The position numbers and the translations under genes are program-made. Under the pieces are notes generated by a model. That model worked only from the letters and a program-made list of their open reading frames with translations, was not told the origin of the DNA and did not search any database. Of a stretch of 64,000 nucleotides of DNA, positions 1-9,055 are shown one piece after another. The DNA lies in NCBI RefSeq assembly GCF_047795645.1, contig NZ_CP181045.1:5126281-5190280 (forward strand), written 5' to 3'. Numbering within the stretch: position 1 is the first letter of the stretch; the number at the start of each line of letters is the position of its first letter. The stretch comes from Salipaludibacillus sp047795645 (GTDB lineage: Bacteria; Bacillota; Bacilli; Bacillales; Salisediminibacteriaceae).

Positions 1-1
1 T

Positions 2-67
2 GGTTACGGACGCCGAAAAAAGAATCGTTTTCATAAACTTTCTGTAGTAAAAGATGGCTATTCCTGA
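2..67 (+). CDS. possible 3' end of an upstream gene
   Basis: One frame is open from the window edge to a TGA at 65-67. It would encode a basic tail rich in Lys and Arg that ends in Asp-Gly-Tyr-Ser. A good terminator follows at 121-150, so transcription from upstream ends here. There is too little sequence to name a family, and the frame could be open by chance. Confidence 0.25.
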   Translation, partial: GYGRRKKNRFHKLSVVKDGYS

Positions 68-120
68 GTTGCGGCCTCTCGTAAAGCATTTTCTTTAAAA
101 AATAATAAACCTAATCGAAA

Positions 121-150
121 GTACCTGTGTATAGTACACAGGTACTTTTT
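121..150 (+). terminator. Rho-independent terminator
   Basis: A perfect 10-bp inverted repeat (GTACCTGTGT and ACACAGGTAC) with a 5-nt loop is followed by TTTTT. It ends whatever transcript enters from upstream and isolates the gene at 303. The rest of 1-302 shows no other feature. Confidence 0.9.
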
Positions 151-302
151 ATTAATATATAATACCATCTTTAGTAAAATACAGGTGTAAAAAGGACAAT
201 TTAACCTATTCTTAGGTCTCATTAGTTGCTTTTCTACTCAGCATCAGTTAACATCCTAAACTGTACACATAGATGTGCAGTTTCAAAAGGAGGGACTAAC
301 TC

Positions 303-1019
303 ATGCGTGTTCAAACGCTTGTGATGATATTAGTTATTGCTGTCCTGTCTGGTGTCTCAATTGTATTAGGAAATGAATATCTTAATACAAAAGATAAAAT
401 ACAAGAATTAGAGATAGCCAAGGAAGAACAAAAAGAGCAGCAGCAAATGGATTTAGAAATCGAAAAATTGAAAGGATATATTAATCACCTGCCAGATGAA
501 TACCAAGTGTCAGGCTTGGAAAATTGGCAAGAGGCAAAACAAGTATCAAACCACTTATATGAAGATAGTGATGGAGAGTTTAAGAAAGATTGGGGAACCT
601 TTCTAGCTCTCGAAGCACAACAAAGAGAGGTCAATCCACTTATTGTTTACGAATTGCTAAAGATAGAGACGGGTGGTGTTTTTGACCCTGACTTAATTGG
701 TCCAGAGACGAAATATGGACATGCTTATGGTTTAGCCCAATTTATGAAAAATACAGGGCCGTGGATTGCAGATATGGCAGACCTTCCATATGAAGACGAG
801 ATGTTATTTGATCCGTACTATGCAATTCAATTATCAATCGTATATTTGGATTTTCTTTACGAGGAATATGGAGACTGGGATCATGCACTAACAGCCTATC
901 ACAGAGGAATGTATGGATTAGAACAGTATATTGAAGAGAATGGGGATGCGAAAAGTTGGTATGCTGTTGAAATTCAGGAAAATGTAGAAAAAAGTACTCT
1001 ATTGTCGTATGACCAATAA
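303..1019 (+). CDS. membrane-anchored lytic transglycosylase (SLT domain)
   Basis: This 238-residue protein should cleave peptidoglycan glycan strands at the outer face of the membrane. Residues about 5-22 form one hydrophobic segment (uncleaved anchor or signal peptide), followed by a charged coiled coil to about residue 55. The C-terminal half has the lysozyme-like SLT fold: LLKIETGG with the likely catalytic Glu near residue 122, then GLAQFM and a late AYHRG motif. The start has a strong site, AAAGGAGGG, before ATG. The gene stands alone between two terminators. The Ala-Tyr-His-Arg-Gly motif replaces the more usual AYNaG form; the rest looks intact. SLT family membership is firm, the physiological role is not known. 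Confidence 0.85.
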   Translation: MRVQTLVMILVIAVLSGVSIVLGNEYLNTKDKIQELEIAKEEQKEQQQMDLEIEKLKGYINHLPDEYQVSGLENWQEAKQVSNHLYEDSDGEFKKDWGTFLALEAQQREVNPLIVYELLKIETGGVFDPDLIGPETKYGHAYGLAQFMKNTGPWIADMADLPYEDEMLFDPYYAIQLSIVYLDFLYEEYGDWDHALTAYHRGMYGLEQYIEENGDAKSWYAVEIQENVEKSTLLSYDQ

Positions 1020-1026
1020 AGTAGGG

Positions 1027-1061
1027 AATGAAGAGATCCTTTTGAGGTTCTCTTCATTTTC
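1027..1061 (+). terminator. Rho-independent terminator
   Basis: AATGAAGAGA and TCTCTTCATT form the stem, followed by a short T run. It lies directly after the SLT gene. Confidence 0.8.
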
Positions 1062-1123
1062 TATAACAAGATATTTAGTGAACAGAATTGTCTCCTTACA
1101 GAAATGTGAGGTTTTTCAGAAAC

Positions 1124-3298
1124 TTAATTGTCCTCGAAAAATACTGCTGCTTGTTCATGGAATACATTTTGGCTCATAATAGTAGGGGTATCGGTAGTCC
1201 GTGAAATGTATTCATAACTGCCATCAGGTTTTTGGATCCTAGCTTTAACATTATCACGTAACGAAAGCATTAATACATCTTTTATGCGCCGTTTTATTGA
1301 TTGTGAATAAATAGGAAACAAAAGTTCAATCCGCTTTTCCATGTTACGAGTCATCCAGTCGGCAGAAGATAAAAATATCTTTTCTGTTCCATGTTGATGA
1401 AAATAAAAAATACGACTATGTTCGAGAAATCTTCCAACAATACTACGAACAGTAATGTTCTCACTGACATGAGGAATTCCAGGCCTAAGACAACAAATAC
1501 CGCGTACAATTAAATCAATGTTAACACCAGCTCTGCTTGCCTCATAGAGCTTTAAAATAATCGGTTTATCTGTAAGTGAATTCATCTTTGCGATAATATG
1601 ACCGTCACCATGTTCTTCCTGATATTTTATTTCTTCATTAATTAGAGTTAGAAACGTTTCTCTCATATCGAAAGGAGAAGTCGATAACTCTATCCAGTTC
1701 GGCTTGTTGCTGAAACCACTCAAATAATTGAAAAAATTTGTAGCATCACGACCAAATGAGTCTTTAGTTGTTAAGAGTCCCATATCTGTATAAAGTTTAG
1801 CTGTTGAATCATTATAGTTTCCAGTTCCAAGATGAACAAAACGCTGAATTTTTTCATGATGATGACGAATAACCAATGTTATTTTACTATGAGTTTTTAA
1901 TCCGGAAATCCCATAGATAACATGTACACCCGACTTTTCCAATTTTTTTGCCCAATGAATATTTTTTTCTTCATCAAATCTTGCTTTTAATTCAACAAGA
2001 ACAGTTACTTGTTTGCCTAATTCAGCAGCTAGCAATAAAGCTTCAATAATTGGTGAGTCCCCACTCACTCGATAGAGTGTTTGTTTAATTGCTAAGACAT
2101 CTTTATCGCCAGCAGCTCTAGTAATAAAGTCAACGATCGGTTGAAACGATTCGTATGGATGATGAAAAAATAGATCTTTTTTCAAAGCTGCTTGAAAAAT
2201 ATCACTTTCGTCACTCAAATCTGCAGGTGGCTGTGGAACGGATGTTTCATGAATCAATAATTCGAAGTCGGGAGCTACCTCGTCATAAAAAGGCAATAAA
2301 AAGGACAAGTCAATAGGTCCTGACACTTCGTATAAATCTTCAACACGTAGTTCAAGAACATTCGTTAAAAACGAAAGTACTTTGGGGTCCATATTATCTC
2401 GTTTCGTCTCCAACCTAATGGCAGCACCCCATTTTCTTTTTTTTAATTCCTTTTCAATTTCTCTCAATAGGTCGCTTGCATCTTCTTCGTGAATCGTTAA
2501 ATCAGCATTTCGAGTAATACGAAAGGGAGAAACTGATTTTACTTTATTCCCGCTGAAGAGGTGATCAATAAAGTGGCTAATCACATCTTCTAATAATACA
2601 AATTGGTGTGAAAGGTCGTCTCCTAATACAGGTAAATATCTTTTTAAAACCGCTGGAACTTGAACGATTGCTAATTTATCGGCTTGCTCGTCTTCATTCC
2701 CCTGAAGAACAACAGCTAAATTCAGACTTTTATTTAAAAGCATCGGAAACGGTCGGTAAGCGTCAATTGCCATCGGTGTCAAAACGGGTAAGATGTAATT
2801 CTTGAAATGATTAGAAAGGGCATCGTATGCTTTTCCTGTCAGTTTACTTATTTGTAAAAACGTAATTCCCTTTTGGGATAGTGTAAATCGTAATTCTGAG
2901 TTGTATAAATCGTCCTGTATTTCGACGAGACGGTGTGTTTCGAATGCAATTTTTTTTAATTGTTGTTTTGGTGTAAGTCCAGCCTTATTTTCAGGCTTGT
3001 TAAACCCAGCTTTAACCTGATCTTTTAATCCAGCTACTCGCACCATAAAGAATTCATCGAGATTTGAGCTGAATATCGCCATAAATTTTAATCTTTCTAA
3101 CAATGGATTTTCTTTATCTATCCCTTCTTGCAACACTCGTTTATTAAAACTTAACCAGCTTAATTCACGATTGTTATAATATTTTGGGTCATTTAGATTT
3201 ATCTCTTTGTGATTTCCGTGTAGTTTCAACAGAGAACCCTCCATCTTTTGCGCATTGGAAAGAAGAATCATCATTAGTTTATGCAAGATCTTTCTCAT
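1124..3298 (-). CDS. ppk: polyphosphate kinase
   Basis: Ppk1 reversibly moves the terminal phosphate of ATP onto polyphosphate. The 724-residue product has the family layout: an N-terminal domain containing NRELSWLSFN (about residue 44), a central domain, and two phospholipase-D-like C-terminal domains. HSKITLV carries the expected phospho-acceptor histidine, and LEHSRIFYF carries a second conserved histidine. It lies 37 bp downstream of ppx on the same strand, so the two are probably co-transcribed. The start is uncertain: no clear Shine-Dalgarno site precedes the first ATG, and an internal ATG at 3244 (MEGSLL) is possible. B. subtilis lacks this pair, but many other Bacillaceae have it. Confidence 0.95.
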   Translation of the reverse strand: MRKILHKLMMILLSNAQKMEGSLLKLHGNHKEINLNDPKYYNNRELSWLSFNKRVLQEGIDKENPLLERLKFMAIFSSNLDEFFMVRVAGLKDQVKAGFNKPENKAGLTPKQQLKKIAFETHRLVEIQDDLYNSELRFTLSQKGITFLQISKLTGKAYDALSNHFKNYILPVLTPMAIDAYRPFPMLLNKSLNLAVVLQGNEDEQADKLAIVQVPAVLKRYLPVLGDDLSHQFVLLEDVISHFIDHLFSGNKVKSVSPFRITRNADLTIHEEDASDLLREIEKELKKRKWGAAIRLETKRDNMDPKVLSFLTNVLELRVEDLYEVSGPIDLSFLLPFYDEVAPDFELLIHETSVPQPPADLSDESDIFQAALKKDLFFHHPYESFQPIVDFITRAAGDKDVLAIKQTLYRVSGDSPIIEALLLAAELGKQVTVLVELKARFDEEKNIHWAKKLEKSGVHVIYGISGLKTHSKITLVIRHHHEKIQRFVHLGTGNYNDSTAKLYTDMGLLTTKDSFGRDATNFFNYLSGFSNKPNWIELSTSPFDMRETFLTLINEEIKYQEEHGDGHIIAKMNSLTDKPIILKLYEASRAGVNIDLIVRGICCLRPGIPHVSENITVRSIVGRFLEHSRIFYFHQHGTEKIFLSSADWMTRNMEKRIELLFPIYSQSIKRRIKDVLMLSLRDNVKARIQKPDGSYEYISRTTDTPTIMSQNVFHEQAAVFFEDN

Positions 3299-3335
3299 TT
3301 AGATTAGCAAATCATTGTTAAATTGGTGTAAAGAT

Positions 3336-4874
3336 TTAATAATCTTCCTCAATAAAAGATAACTCGATCGATTTTTTAAGTGAACGTTCTAGATGTTTTT
3401 TGTATTTATTTGCGTGGTTAGATTCAAAATACACATCACCCCTATAAAAAATAGATAACTCAATTAATTTAGAAGAATTTTTCGTCATTTCAATTCGTTT
3501 AACAATATCTCTTTTGGATACATTTAGGCCATAGCAAAGCTTTAAAATCGCACCCATTAGTTCAACATTACTTAATTCTTCCTTTGAAATCCAGTGTCGA
3601 AAAGGTTCAGCAAAACGTTTTAATTGAGACTGAGATTTAAACGAAGAAAGAAAGGCGATTGTTAACCTCTCAAAGTGAGAAAGTCCGTCTATTGATTGAT
3701 TTGTTAGTAGATAGAAACTATGCTGACTTTGCGATTCTGGGTGAATAGTGTATCCAAGATAGAAAACATTTGCTCCCCATTGAATATGCTGTAAGTCTTG
3801 CTGGGAAAGGGTAACATCATTTAAAGGAAGCAATTCCTTTGCAAAGTAAGATGACAAAATAGCGATTCTTTTTTGATGGTCTTGATCTAGGTTATAGGTG
3901 ACGCCTAACTGGTAAAAACTTTCGCTTGTAACATTAGGGAAGTGAGTGACTTCCATTGGTTTAAGTAAGATTTCGTAAAAAAGTCCATCGCGAAGTCCTT
4001 TATTACTTATTACAAATTTATCTGAATTGGCATGTTCAATTAGTTCCTCAATAGCAGCGATACCAGGCAAAATAATATCTGCACGATCTTTAGATAGACC
4101 ATCTACTTTTTCTCTCTTTTTTAAAGACAGTGAGGAGAGTTTACCTTGAATCGATGCAACATCTTTTTTTGACATTTCATATTGATGTAAACCTGAAAGA
4201 GGATAGTCAATGTAATTTTGATGAACAAGAGCAATATTTCGAGCTGTTCCTCCAATTCCGATGACAGGGACCTCTTTTCCTTTTAACCAAGGGAGGGTAT
4301 CGTATTGTTCTTTTAAAAATTTCCGTATGTTATCCCATTCACTGTCTGTCGGTGTATGATTCTTGACGAATTCTTTTTTTAAAGTGAGTGCGCCGAAAGG
4401 AAAACTATGTGAATGTTTTAATTCTCTATTTTTAAAGTAGGTGATCTCTGTACTCCCACCACCTATGTCTATCGTAATTGCTTGAGAAATATTTGTTGAG
4501 TTCGTGATTGCTAAATACCCGTAATAAGCTTCTTCATGCTCTGATAAGACAGAGATTAAAAAGGGAGTTTTTTCAGAAATGGCTTGTAAAATTTCTGCTT
4601 TATTTTCTGCATTTCTGATAGCGGCTGTAGCAACACCTCTAATCTCCGTTAGTTGAAAATCATTTATCACGCTCTCGAACTTTGCTAAGGTACTTAAAAT
4701 AACCTCTATTCCTTCTTGAGTCATCGTTCTTTCATTTGTAATATATGTACTTAAACGTGCGGTTACTTTTAAATTTAATACCTCTTTATAGCAACCGAGG
4801 CGATCAACCGCATAAATGACAAAGCGAATCGAGTTGGAACCCATATCGATAATACCAATTTGATGAGCTTTCAT
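3336..4874 (-). CDS. ppx: exopolyphosphatase / guanosine pentaphosphatase (Ppx/GppA family)
   Basis: This 512-residue cytoplasmic enzyme should remove terminal phosphates from polyphosphate. The ASKHA-fold N-terminal half shows the phosphate loop IGIIDMGSNSIRFVIY near residue 7 and a second glycine-rich loop, IDIGGGSTEITYF, near residue 138. The C-terminal half (from about residue 310) resembles the HD-like accessory domain of long Ppx proteins. The start is well placed behind AAAAGGAGG. It is the first gene of a ppx-ppk operon, so synthesis and degradation of polyphosphate would be co-expressed. Family assignment is firm; the split between Ppx and GppA activity cannot be read from sequence. 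Confidence 0.92.
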   Translation of the reverse strand: MKAHQIGIIDMGSNSIRFVIYAVDRLGCYKEVLNLKVTARLSTYITNERTMTQEGIEVILSTLAKFESVINDFQLTEIRGVATAAIRNAENKAEILQAISEKTPFLISVLSEHEEAYYGYLAITNSTNISQAITIDIGGGSTEITYFKNRELKHSHSFPFGALTLKKEFVKNHTPTDSEWDNIRKFLKEQYDTLPWLKGKEVPVIGIGGTARNIALVHQNYIDYPLSGLHQYEMSKKDVASIQGKLSSLSLKKREKVDGLSKDRADIILPGIAAIEELIEHANSDKFVISNKGLRDGLFYEILLKPMEVTHFPNVTSESFYQLGVTYNLDQDHQKRIAILSSYFAKELLPLNDVTLSQQDLQHIQWGANVFYLGYTIHPESQSQHSFYLLTNQSIDGLSHFERLTIAFLSSFKSQSQLKRFAEPFRHWISKEELSNVELMGAILKLCYGLNVSKRDIVKRIEMTKNSSKLIELSIFYRGDVYFESNHANKYKKHLERSLKKSIELSFIEEDY

Positions 4875-5111
4875 TTTGGAAGCCTCCTTTTAAATTAATT
4901 GGATTATACATCTAACCTTCTAGCTTTTCGATAGGTAAATTGTTAAAGTGAAAGTTTGGCTCATGAAGCTTGTGGCCAACGGTAATAATATCTGAAAGTA
5001 AGATATAGTGAATCTATGCTCAATGTACTAGATATTATCTTATGACTTCTATTATATAGGGGTTGGCTTAAAGATGCGAGAAGGTCTACTAATACAAGTC
5101 AAACTGAATTA

Positions 5112-5140
5112 TTTACAAACGGTTATTGCTCGTGTATACT
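5112..5140 (+). promoter_or_regulatory. sigma-A promoter of the zinc uptake operon
   Basis: TTTACA at 5112-5117 and TATACT at 5135-5140 are separated by exactly 17 bases. Transcription would begin near 5147, just before the Zur-like operator. Confidence 0.75.
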
Positions 5141-5153
5141 ACGGTAAGGAAAT

Positions 5154-5174
5154 AAATCGTAATGATTCTTATAT
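5154..5174 (+). promoter_or_regulatory. Zur-box-like operator
   Basis: The left half AAATCGTAAT matches the Bacillus Zur box half-site, and the centre (TAATGATT) has the expected dyad. The right half, ATTCTTATAT, is degenerate. The site lies just downstream of the predicted transcription start, where a bound repressor would block transcription. The zur gene is the last gene of the same cluster, which fits autoregulation by zinc. Confidence 0.65.
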
Positions 5175-5191
5175 GTAAAGAGGTATCGGGT

Positions 5192-6016
5192 ATGAATAAT
5201 AAATTAAAGCCACTAGCAATAGATATTCATCAACTATCATTTGCTTATCAAAATCAAAATGTTCTTGAAGACATAAACATGAAAATTCCTCAAGGATCTT
5301 TTCTTGGTTTGGTTGGCCCGAATGGTTCAGGAAAATCGACACTAATAAAATGTTTACTTGGCTTACTTTCACCTCATCAAGGAACGGTAAAATTATTTGG
5401 AGTTGATGTGAAAAAATTTGATCATTGGAGTGATATTGGTTTCGTCTCTCAGAAGGCGAACAGCTTTAATAGTGGTTTTCCAGCAACGGTTTTTGAAGTG
5501 GTATCGATGGGATTATACGGAAAGGTAGGTCTTTTCCGGTTTTTAAATAAAAAACATAAAGAAAAAGTCCGAGAAGCGATAGCGCAAGTTGGAATGGAGG
5601 ATTTTATAGACGCCAACATAGGTCAGCTTTCAGGTGGTCAGCAACAAAGAGTTTTTATAGCGCGAGCGCTAGTGAGTGATCCGAGTTTACTGATCCTTGA
5701 TGAACCGACAGTAGGTGTGGATGCAAAATCGGTTAGTAATTTTTATACAATGCTAAAAAAATTAAATGATGAAAAAGGGATCACGTTAATTCTTGTAACA
5801 CATGATATTGGAGCGATGTCAGAATATGTAACTGATGTAGCTTGCTTAAATAAATGCTTACATTTCCATGGAGATAAACATGCATTTGATAAAAATAAAG
5901 AAGAAATGATGACCGCTATGTACGGCCATGAAGTTAACCTACTCGAACACAACCACGATCACGATCACCACCATCATCATCATGATCATGATGATGGGAG
6001 GAGAGACGTAACATGA
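5192..6016 (+). CDS. znuC: zinc ABC transporter ATP-binding protein
   Basis: This is the ATPase of a metal-type ABC importer and would power zinc uptake at the inner face of the membrane. It has Walker A GPNGSGKST, the signature LSGGQQQR, Walker B LLILDEPTVG and the H-loop VTHD. The C-terminus ends in a tail of about 15 His and Asp residues, likely a metal-binding or sensing element. I place the start at ATG 5192 behind AAAGAGG, since the longer frame from 5162 would begin inside the operator. The stop overlaps the next ATG (ATGA), which couples it to the permease. The Zur-like box and the adjacent zur gene argue for zinc rather than manganese. Confidence 0.92.
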   Translation: MNNKLKPLAIDIHQLSFAYQNQNVLEDINMKIPQGSFLGLVGPNGSGKSTLIKCLLGLLSPHQGTVKLFGVDVKKFDHWSDIGFVSQKANSFNSGFPATVFEVVSMGLYGKVGLFRFLNKKHKEKVREAIAQVGMEDFIDANIGQLSGGQQQRVFIARALVSDPSLLILDEPTVGVDAKSVSNFYTMLKKLNDEKGITLILVTHDIGAMSEYVTDVACLNKCLHFHGDKHAFDKNKEEMMTAMYGHEVNLLEHNHDHDHHHHHHDHDDGRRDVT

Positions 6017-6846
6017 TCGAAGTTTTCTTTCAATTTGATTTTTTACGTTATTCTCTGTATACGGGACTGATGATCGGCTTCTTAGCTCCAGTTGTGGGGG
6101 TATTTATCGTTGTCCGTCGGTTATCAATGATGGCTGATGCGCTTTCACATATTACATTAACAGGAATAGCGTTTAGTTTATTGTTGGGAAGGAACTTTAG
6201 CTTTTTTGCTGGATTGAACCCTGTTTATATGGGAATGGCATTTTCAGTAACTGGTGCTCTTTTGATTGAAAAATTGAGACATGTCTATCGATTTTACAAA
6301 GAACTAGCGATTCCAATTATTTTATCAGCAGGAATTGGAGTAGGAGTTGTCTTTATTTCTTTGGCTGATGGATTTAATAACGATTTGTTTAATTATTTAT
6401 TCGGTAGCGTTGTCGCGATTAACCAAACCGATTTTCGAGTTGTTGTTGTATTAACAATTCTTGTTTCAATTGTACTTCTTTTATTTTATAAAGAACTGTT
6501 CTTTCTAAGTTTTGATGAAGACCAAGCAGTAATCTCAGGCTTACCTAAGCGGTCACTTCATTTTCTTTTCATGGTATTAGTCGCACTAGTCATAGGAATC
6601 TCGATGCAAATTGTCGGTATTCTACTCGTATCTGCATTGATGACTTTGCCAGTTGCTTCTGCAATGAGGTGGTCTAGAGGGTTTAAGCAAATGTTTCTCT
6701 ATGCCGTATTATTTGGAGAAGTATCTGTTGTTGTGGGAATGGTCACTGCGTTTCATCTTGACTTAGCTCCAGGGGGAACCATCGTCATGACGAATGTACT
6801 TTTGTTAATTTGTTCGATTGCTTTAACGAAAAAACGATCTTTATAA
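6013..6846 (+). CDS. znuB: zinc ABC transporter permease (ABC-3 family)
   Basis: This 277-residue protein has about eight hydrophobic segments and belongs to the ABC-3 permease family used for Zn, Mn and Fe. Family features include GVFIVVRRLSMMADALSHI near residue 27 and a C-terminal GTIVMTNVLLL segment. It starts inside the stop codon of the ATPase gene, so translation is coupled. A second permease of the same family follows after 22 bp, which suggests either a heterodimeric channel or two alternative channels sharing one ATPase. Confidence 0.9.
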   Translation: MIEVFFQFDFLRYSLYTGLMIGFLAPVVGVFIVVRRLSMMADALSHITLTGIAFSLLLGRNFSFFAGLNPVYMGMAFSVTGALLIEKLRHVYRFYKELAIPIILSAGIGVGVVFISLADGFNNDLFNYLFGSVVAINQTDFRVVVVLTILVSIVLLLFYKELFFLSFDEDQAVISGLPKRSLHFLFMVLVALVIGISMQIVGILLVSALMTLPVASAMRWSRGFKQMFLYAVLFGEVSVVVGMVTAFHLDLAPGGTIVMTNVLLLICSIALTKKRSL

Positions 6847-6868
6847 TAGTAGAATAAGGTGAATATGA

Positions 6869-7729
6869 ATGATGGAATTACTACAACAAATTACATTTCT
6901 TGAAAGAGGGATACTTGCAGGATTAATGATTGGATTTATTTGTCCTGTTATTGGCGCGTTCCTTCTCATACGAAGAATGACGATAATCACGGAAGGGTTA
7001 TCTCATATTACATTAACGGGAATTGCAGCAGGTGTGTTAATGAGTCAAACGTCTGTATTATTGGCATTTATCAATCCTTTGTACACGGGGTTACTTTTTT
7101 CGTTGATTGGTTCGTTACTAGTAGAGAAATTACGGCAAATATATAAATATTTTCAAGAGTTAGCTATTCCGATCATTCTTTCATCAGGAATTGGTTTAAG
7201 CGCAATTTTCATTAGTCTCTCCTCAAGTGGTAATGCGGAATGGTACAATTATTTGTTTGGCAGTATTGTGACGGTTACTCTAAGTGATTTAGTATTTATT
7301 TTCATGACAGGTTTTGTAGCATTGATCCTGTTAGGTGCCTTTTATAAAGAGTTACTATCGATATCGTTCGATCAGGAATTTGCAACTACATCAGGAATAT
7401 CAGTGAAGAAAATGAATTTTTTATTTTCAGTTTTGATTGCTCTTGTTATTTCGATGTCTATGAAAGTAATTGGTATTTTACTCGTTGGTGCAATGGTTAC
7501 TCTTCCAGTAGCAGCTAGTATGCAATTTGCAAAAAGCTTTCGTCAAGTTGTATTTATTGGTATCCTATTTGGAGAGACATCAATAATTGGAGGGATGATG
7601 TTTTCCTATTTCTTCAATATTGCCACAGGTGGAACGGTTGTCGTTACTGGTGTTGTTTTATTGATATTGGCTTTGATTATAAAACGAATCATAAATTTAT
7701 TAAATAACTCGCGACTTCGTTCGTCTTAA
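6869..7729 (+). CDS. second zinc ABC transporter permease, ABC-3 family paralogue
   Basis: This 286-residue membrane protein is a clear paralogue of the preceding permease. The two share the pattern RRM/L followed by LSHITLTGIA, the segment ELAIPIIL, and a closing GGTxVxT motif. The Shine-Dalgarno site AAGGTGA precedes a double ATG; I chose the first. It sits between znuB and zur in one operon. Having two different permease subunits with one ATPase differs from the usual ZnuABC arrangement, where a permease homodimer forms the pore. No solute-binding lipoprotein gene (znuA) is present nearby. Confidence 0.88.
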   Translation: MMELLQQITFLERGILAGLMIGFICPVIGAFLLIRRMTIITEGLSHITLTGIAAGVLMSQTSVLLAFINPLYTGLLFSLIGSLLVEKLRQIYKYFQELAIPIILSSGIGLSAIFISLSSSGNAEWYNYLFGSIVTVTLSDLVFIFMTGFVALILLGAFYKELLSISFDQEFATTSGISVKKMNFLFSVLIALVISMSMKVIGILLVGAMVTLPVAASMQFAKSFRQVVFIGILFGETSIIGGMMFSYFFNIATGGTVVVTGVVLLILALIIKRIINLLNNSRLRSS

Positions 7730-7744
7730 AGGAGGTTTTATCCA

Positions 7745-8203
7745 TTGAATGTGCAACAAGCGATGAACAAATTGAAAGAAGAGGGATATAAGCATACGGA
7801 TAAACGCCTAGATATGCTACAGTTATTTTCTGATGAAAGTCGTTATTTAGCAGCTAAGGACGTATTGGAAGCAATGAATGATAAGTATCATGGGTTAAGT
7901 TTCGATACAATTTATCGTAATTTATCTGTGTTCTCTGAACTAGGAATACTTGAGGAGACAGAATTAGCTGGCGAAAAGAAATTTCGCTTCTCTTGTTCAA
8001 CCGAACATCACCATCATCATTTAATTTGTCTTGATTGTGGTAAAACAAAACATATTCATGAGTGTCCAATGGACACATCACCGATAGCTGATGAAGGGTT
8101 TCATGTTGTTGGTCACAAATTTGAAGTATATGGCTATTGTGAACAGTGTGGGAAGTCGAAAAGTAATATAGATCCAGATGAAAAAGCGATTCCTAAGAAT
8201 TAA
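7745..8203 (+). CDS. zur: zinc uptake regulator of the Fur family
   Basis: This 152-residue repressor should bind Zur boxes when zinc is sufficient. The N-terminal winged helix includes DTIYRNLSVF, typical of the recognition region. A histidine cluster, TEHHHHHLICLDCGK, supplies metal ligands together with two CxxC pairs (CLDC and CEQC) for the structural zinc. Translation begins at TTG behind AAAGGAGG, 16 bp after the second permease gene. Synteny with B. subtilis yqfV (zur) next to yqfW and yqfX supports Zur over Fur or PerR. A terminator overlaps the end of the gene. Confidence 0.93.
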   Translation: MNVQQAMNKLKEEGYKHTDKRLDMLQLFSDESRYLAAKDVLEAMNDKYHGLSFDTIYRNLSVFSELGILEETELAGEKKFRFSCSTEHHHHHLICLDCGKTKHIHECPMDTSPIADEGFHVVGHKFEVYGYCEQCGKSKSNIDPDEKAIPKN

Positions 8204-8220
8204 TTCAGGAATCGCTTTTT
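8181..8220 (+). terminator. terminator of the zinc operon
   Basis: AAAAAGCGATTCCT and AGGAATCGCTTTTT form a perfect stem around a 12-nt loop. The left arm lies within the last codons of zur. The symmetric A and T runs mean it could also act on the opposite strand, ending yqfW. Confidence 0.85.
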
Positions 8221-8387
8221 AAAATAGAGTCTGCTGAAAAATTAAGATTTTTGAAGTATCAGATGATTTATTTGTATCAAGAGGCTGTCCCAAAAAGTAT
8301 TATCGGTGACGGTTTTGAAAATATTGCATAAGAAGAAGTACCCAACAAGGCTAGATACTTAACAACCTCTCGGCCTCTGTTGATTAT

Positions 8388-8954
8388 CTAACGGAATAAG
8401 TTATCAACTATTATTTTGGCTTCATTCCAATGCTGTACTCGATGCACATTAGAGGGTACAGCTAATTGGTTATAAGGGGTGTCGATAAGGATAACAGGAA
8501 TATTGCATTCTTCAGCTATGTTACAAGCATTATCATGCTTATCTTCAAAAAACACGTCCACTTTGTGCCGTTTAACTGCATTTAGTTTGTCATGTTGACC
8601 TAGAAGCTCAATGTGATCGTATGGGATAGTCAAACGATGAAACCAATCAACCGTCAACTCATGGACGTGTTTTGGTCTAGCGCTTATATAATAAAGTTCA
8701 TATCGTTTTTTCCACTCTGTTAAAATATTTTTAGCGTGGACTGCCATTTGTGCATGTTGATACATAAATGGCTCATGAATGCTCATCCACTCTGTAAACT
8801 CTTTTGAGCTGATTTCTAATACTGTTGTGAGGTCATAATCAACAATGTCATTTAGTGTTAGATTTTTTTTGAAATGTTTATTCAAATGTGGGATAAACGT
8901 AGCGGGATCTGTAATTGTTCCATCAATATCAATCCCTAATCGGTATTTATACAT
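8388..8954 (-). CDS. yqfW: putative nucleotidase, HAD superfamily (YqfW)
   Basis: This 188-residue cytoplasmic protein belongs to the HAD phosphatases related to 5'(3')-deoxyribonucleotidase. Motif I is GIDIDGTITD near residue 9, with the nucleophile and acid-base aspartates in order. Motif II is the SAR of YYISARPK, and motif IV is VFFEDKHDNA. The substrate is not known. GTAGGTGAAAA precedes the start. Its place beside zur and yqfX matches B. subtilis, which is the basis for the name. Confidence 0.85.
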   Translation of the reverse strand: MYKYRLGIDIDGTITDPATFIPHLNKHFKKNLTLNDIVDYDLTTVLEISSKEFTEWMSIHEPFMYQHAQMAVHAKNILTEWKKRYELYYISARPKHVHELTVDWFHRLTIPYDHIELLGQHDKLNAVKRHKVDVFFEDKHDNACNIAEECNIPVILIDTPYNQLAVPSNVHRVQHWNEAKIIVDNLFR

Positions 8955-9055
8955 TTTTTCACCTACTTTTCACAATGTGTAATATTTCCTCTTATGATTT
9001 TATTGTCTCATCCCCATACTAATTGTACAGCCTTGTAAAGGGAGTGAGATTTGTC

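Larger units (their letters stand above)
4875..5191. other. divergent intergenic region between ppx and the zinc operon
   Basis: These 317 bases hold the Shine-Dalgarno site of ppx at one end and the promoter and Zur-like operator of the zinc operon at the other. I see no terminator, RNA gene or coding sequence in the middle. A confident ppx promoter was not identified. Confidence 0.6.

Noticed and set aside
5162..5191. Ten-codon N-terminal extension of znuC
   Set aside because: It would start inside the Zur-like operator; the ATG at 5192 has the ribosome site.
8221..8387. Possible mobile-element remnant with GAGGCTGTCCC after zur
   Set aside because: Only a short motif, no terminal repeats and no second copy in the window.
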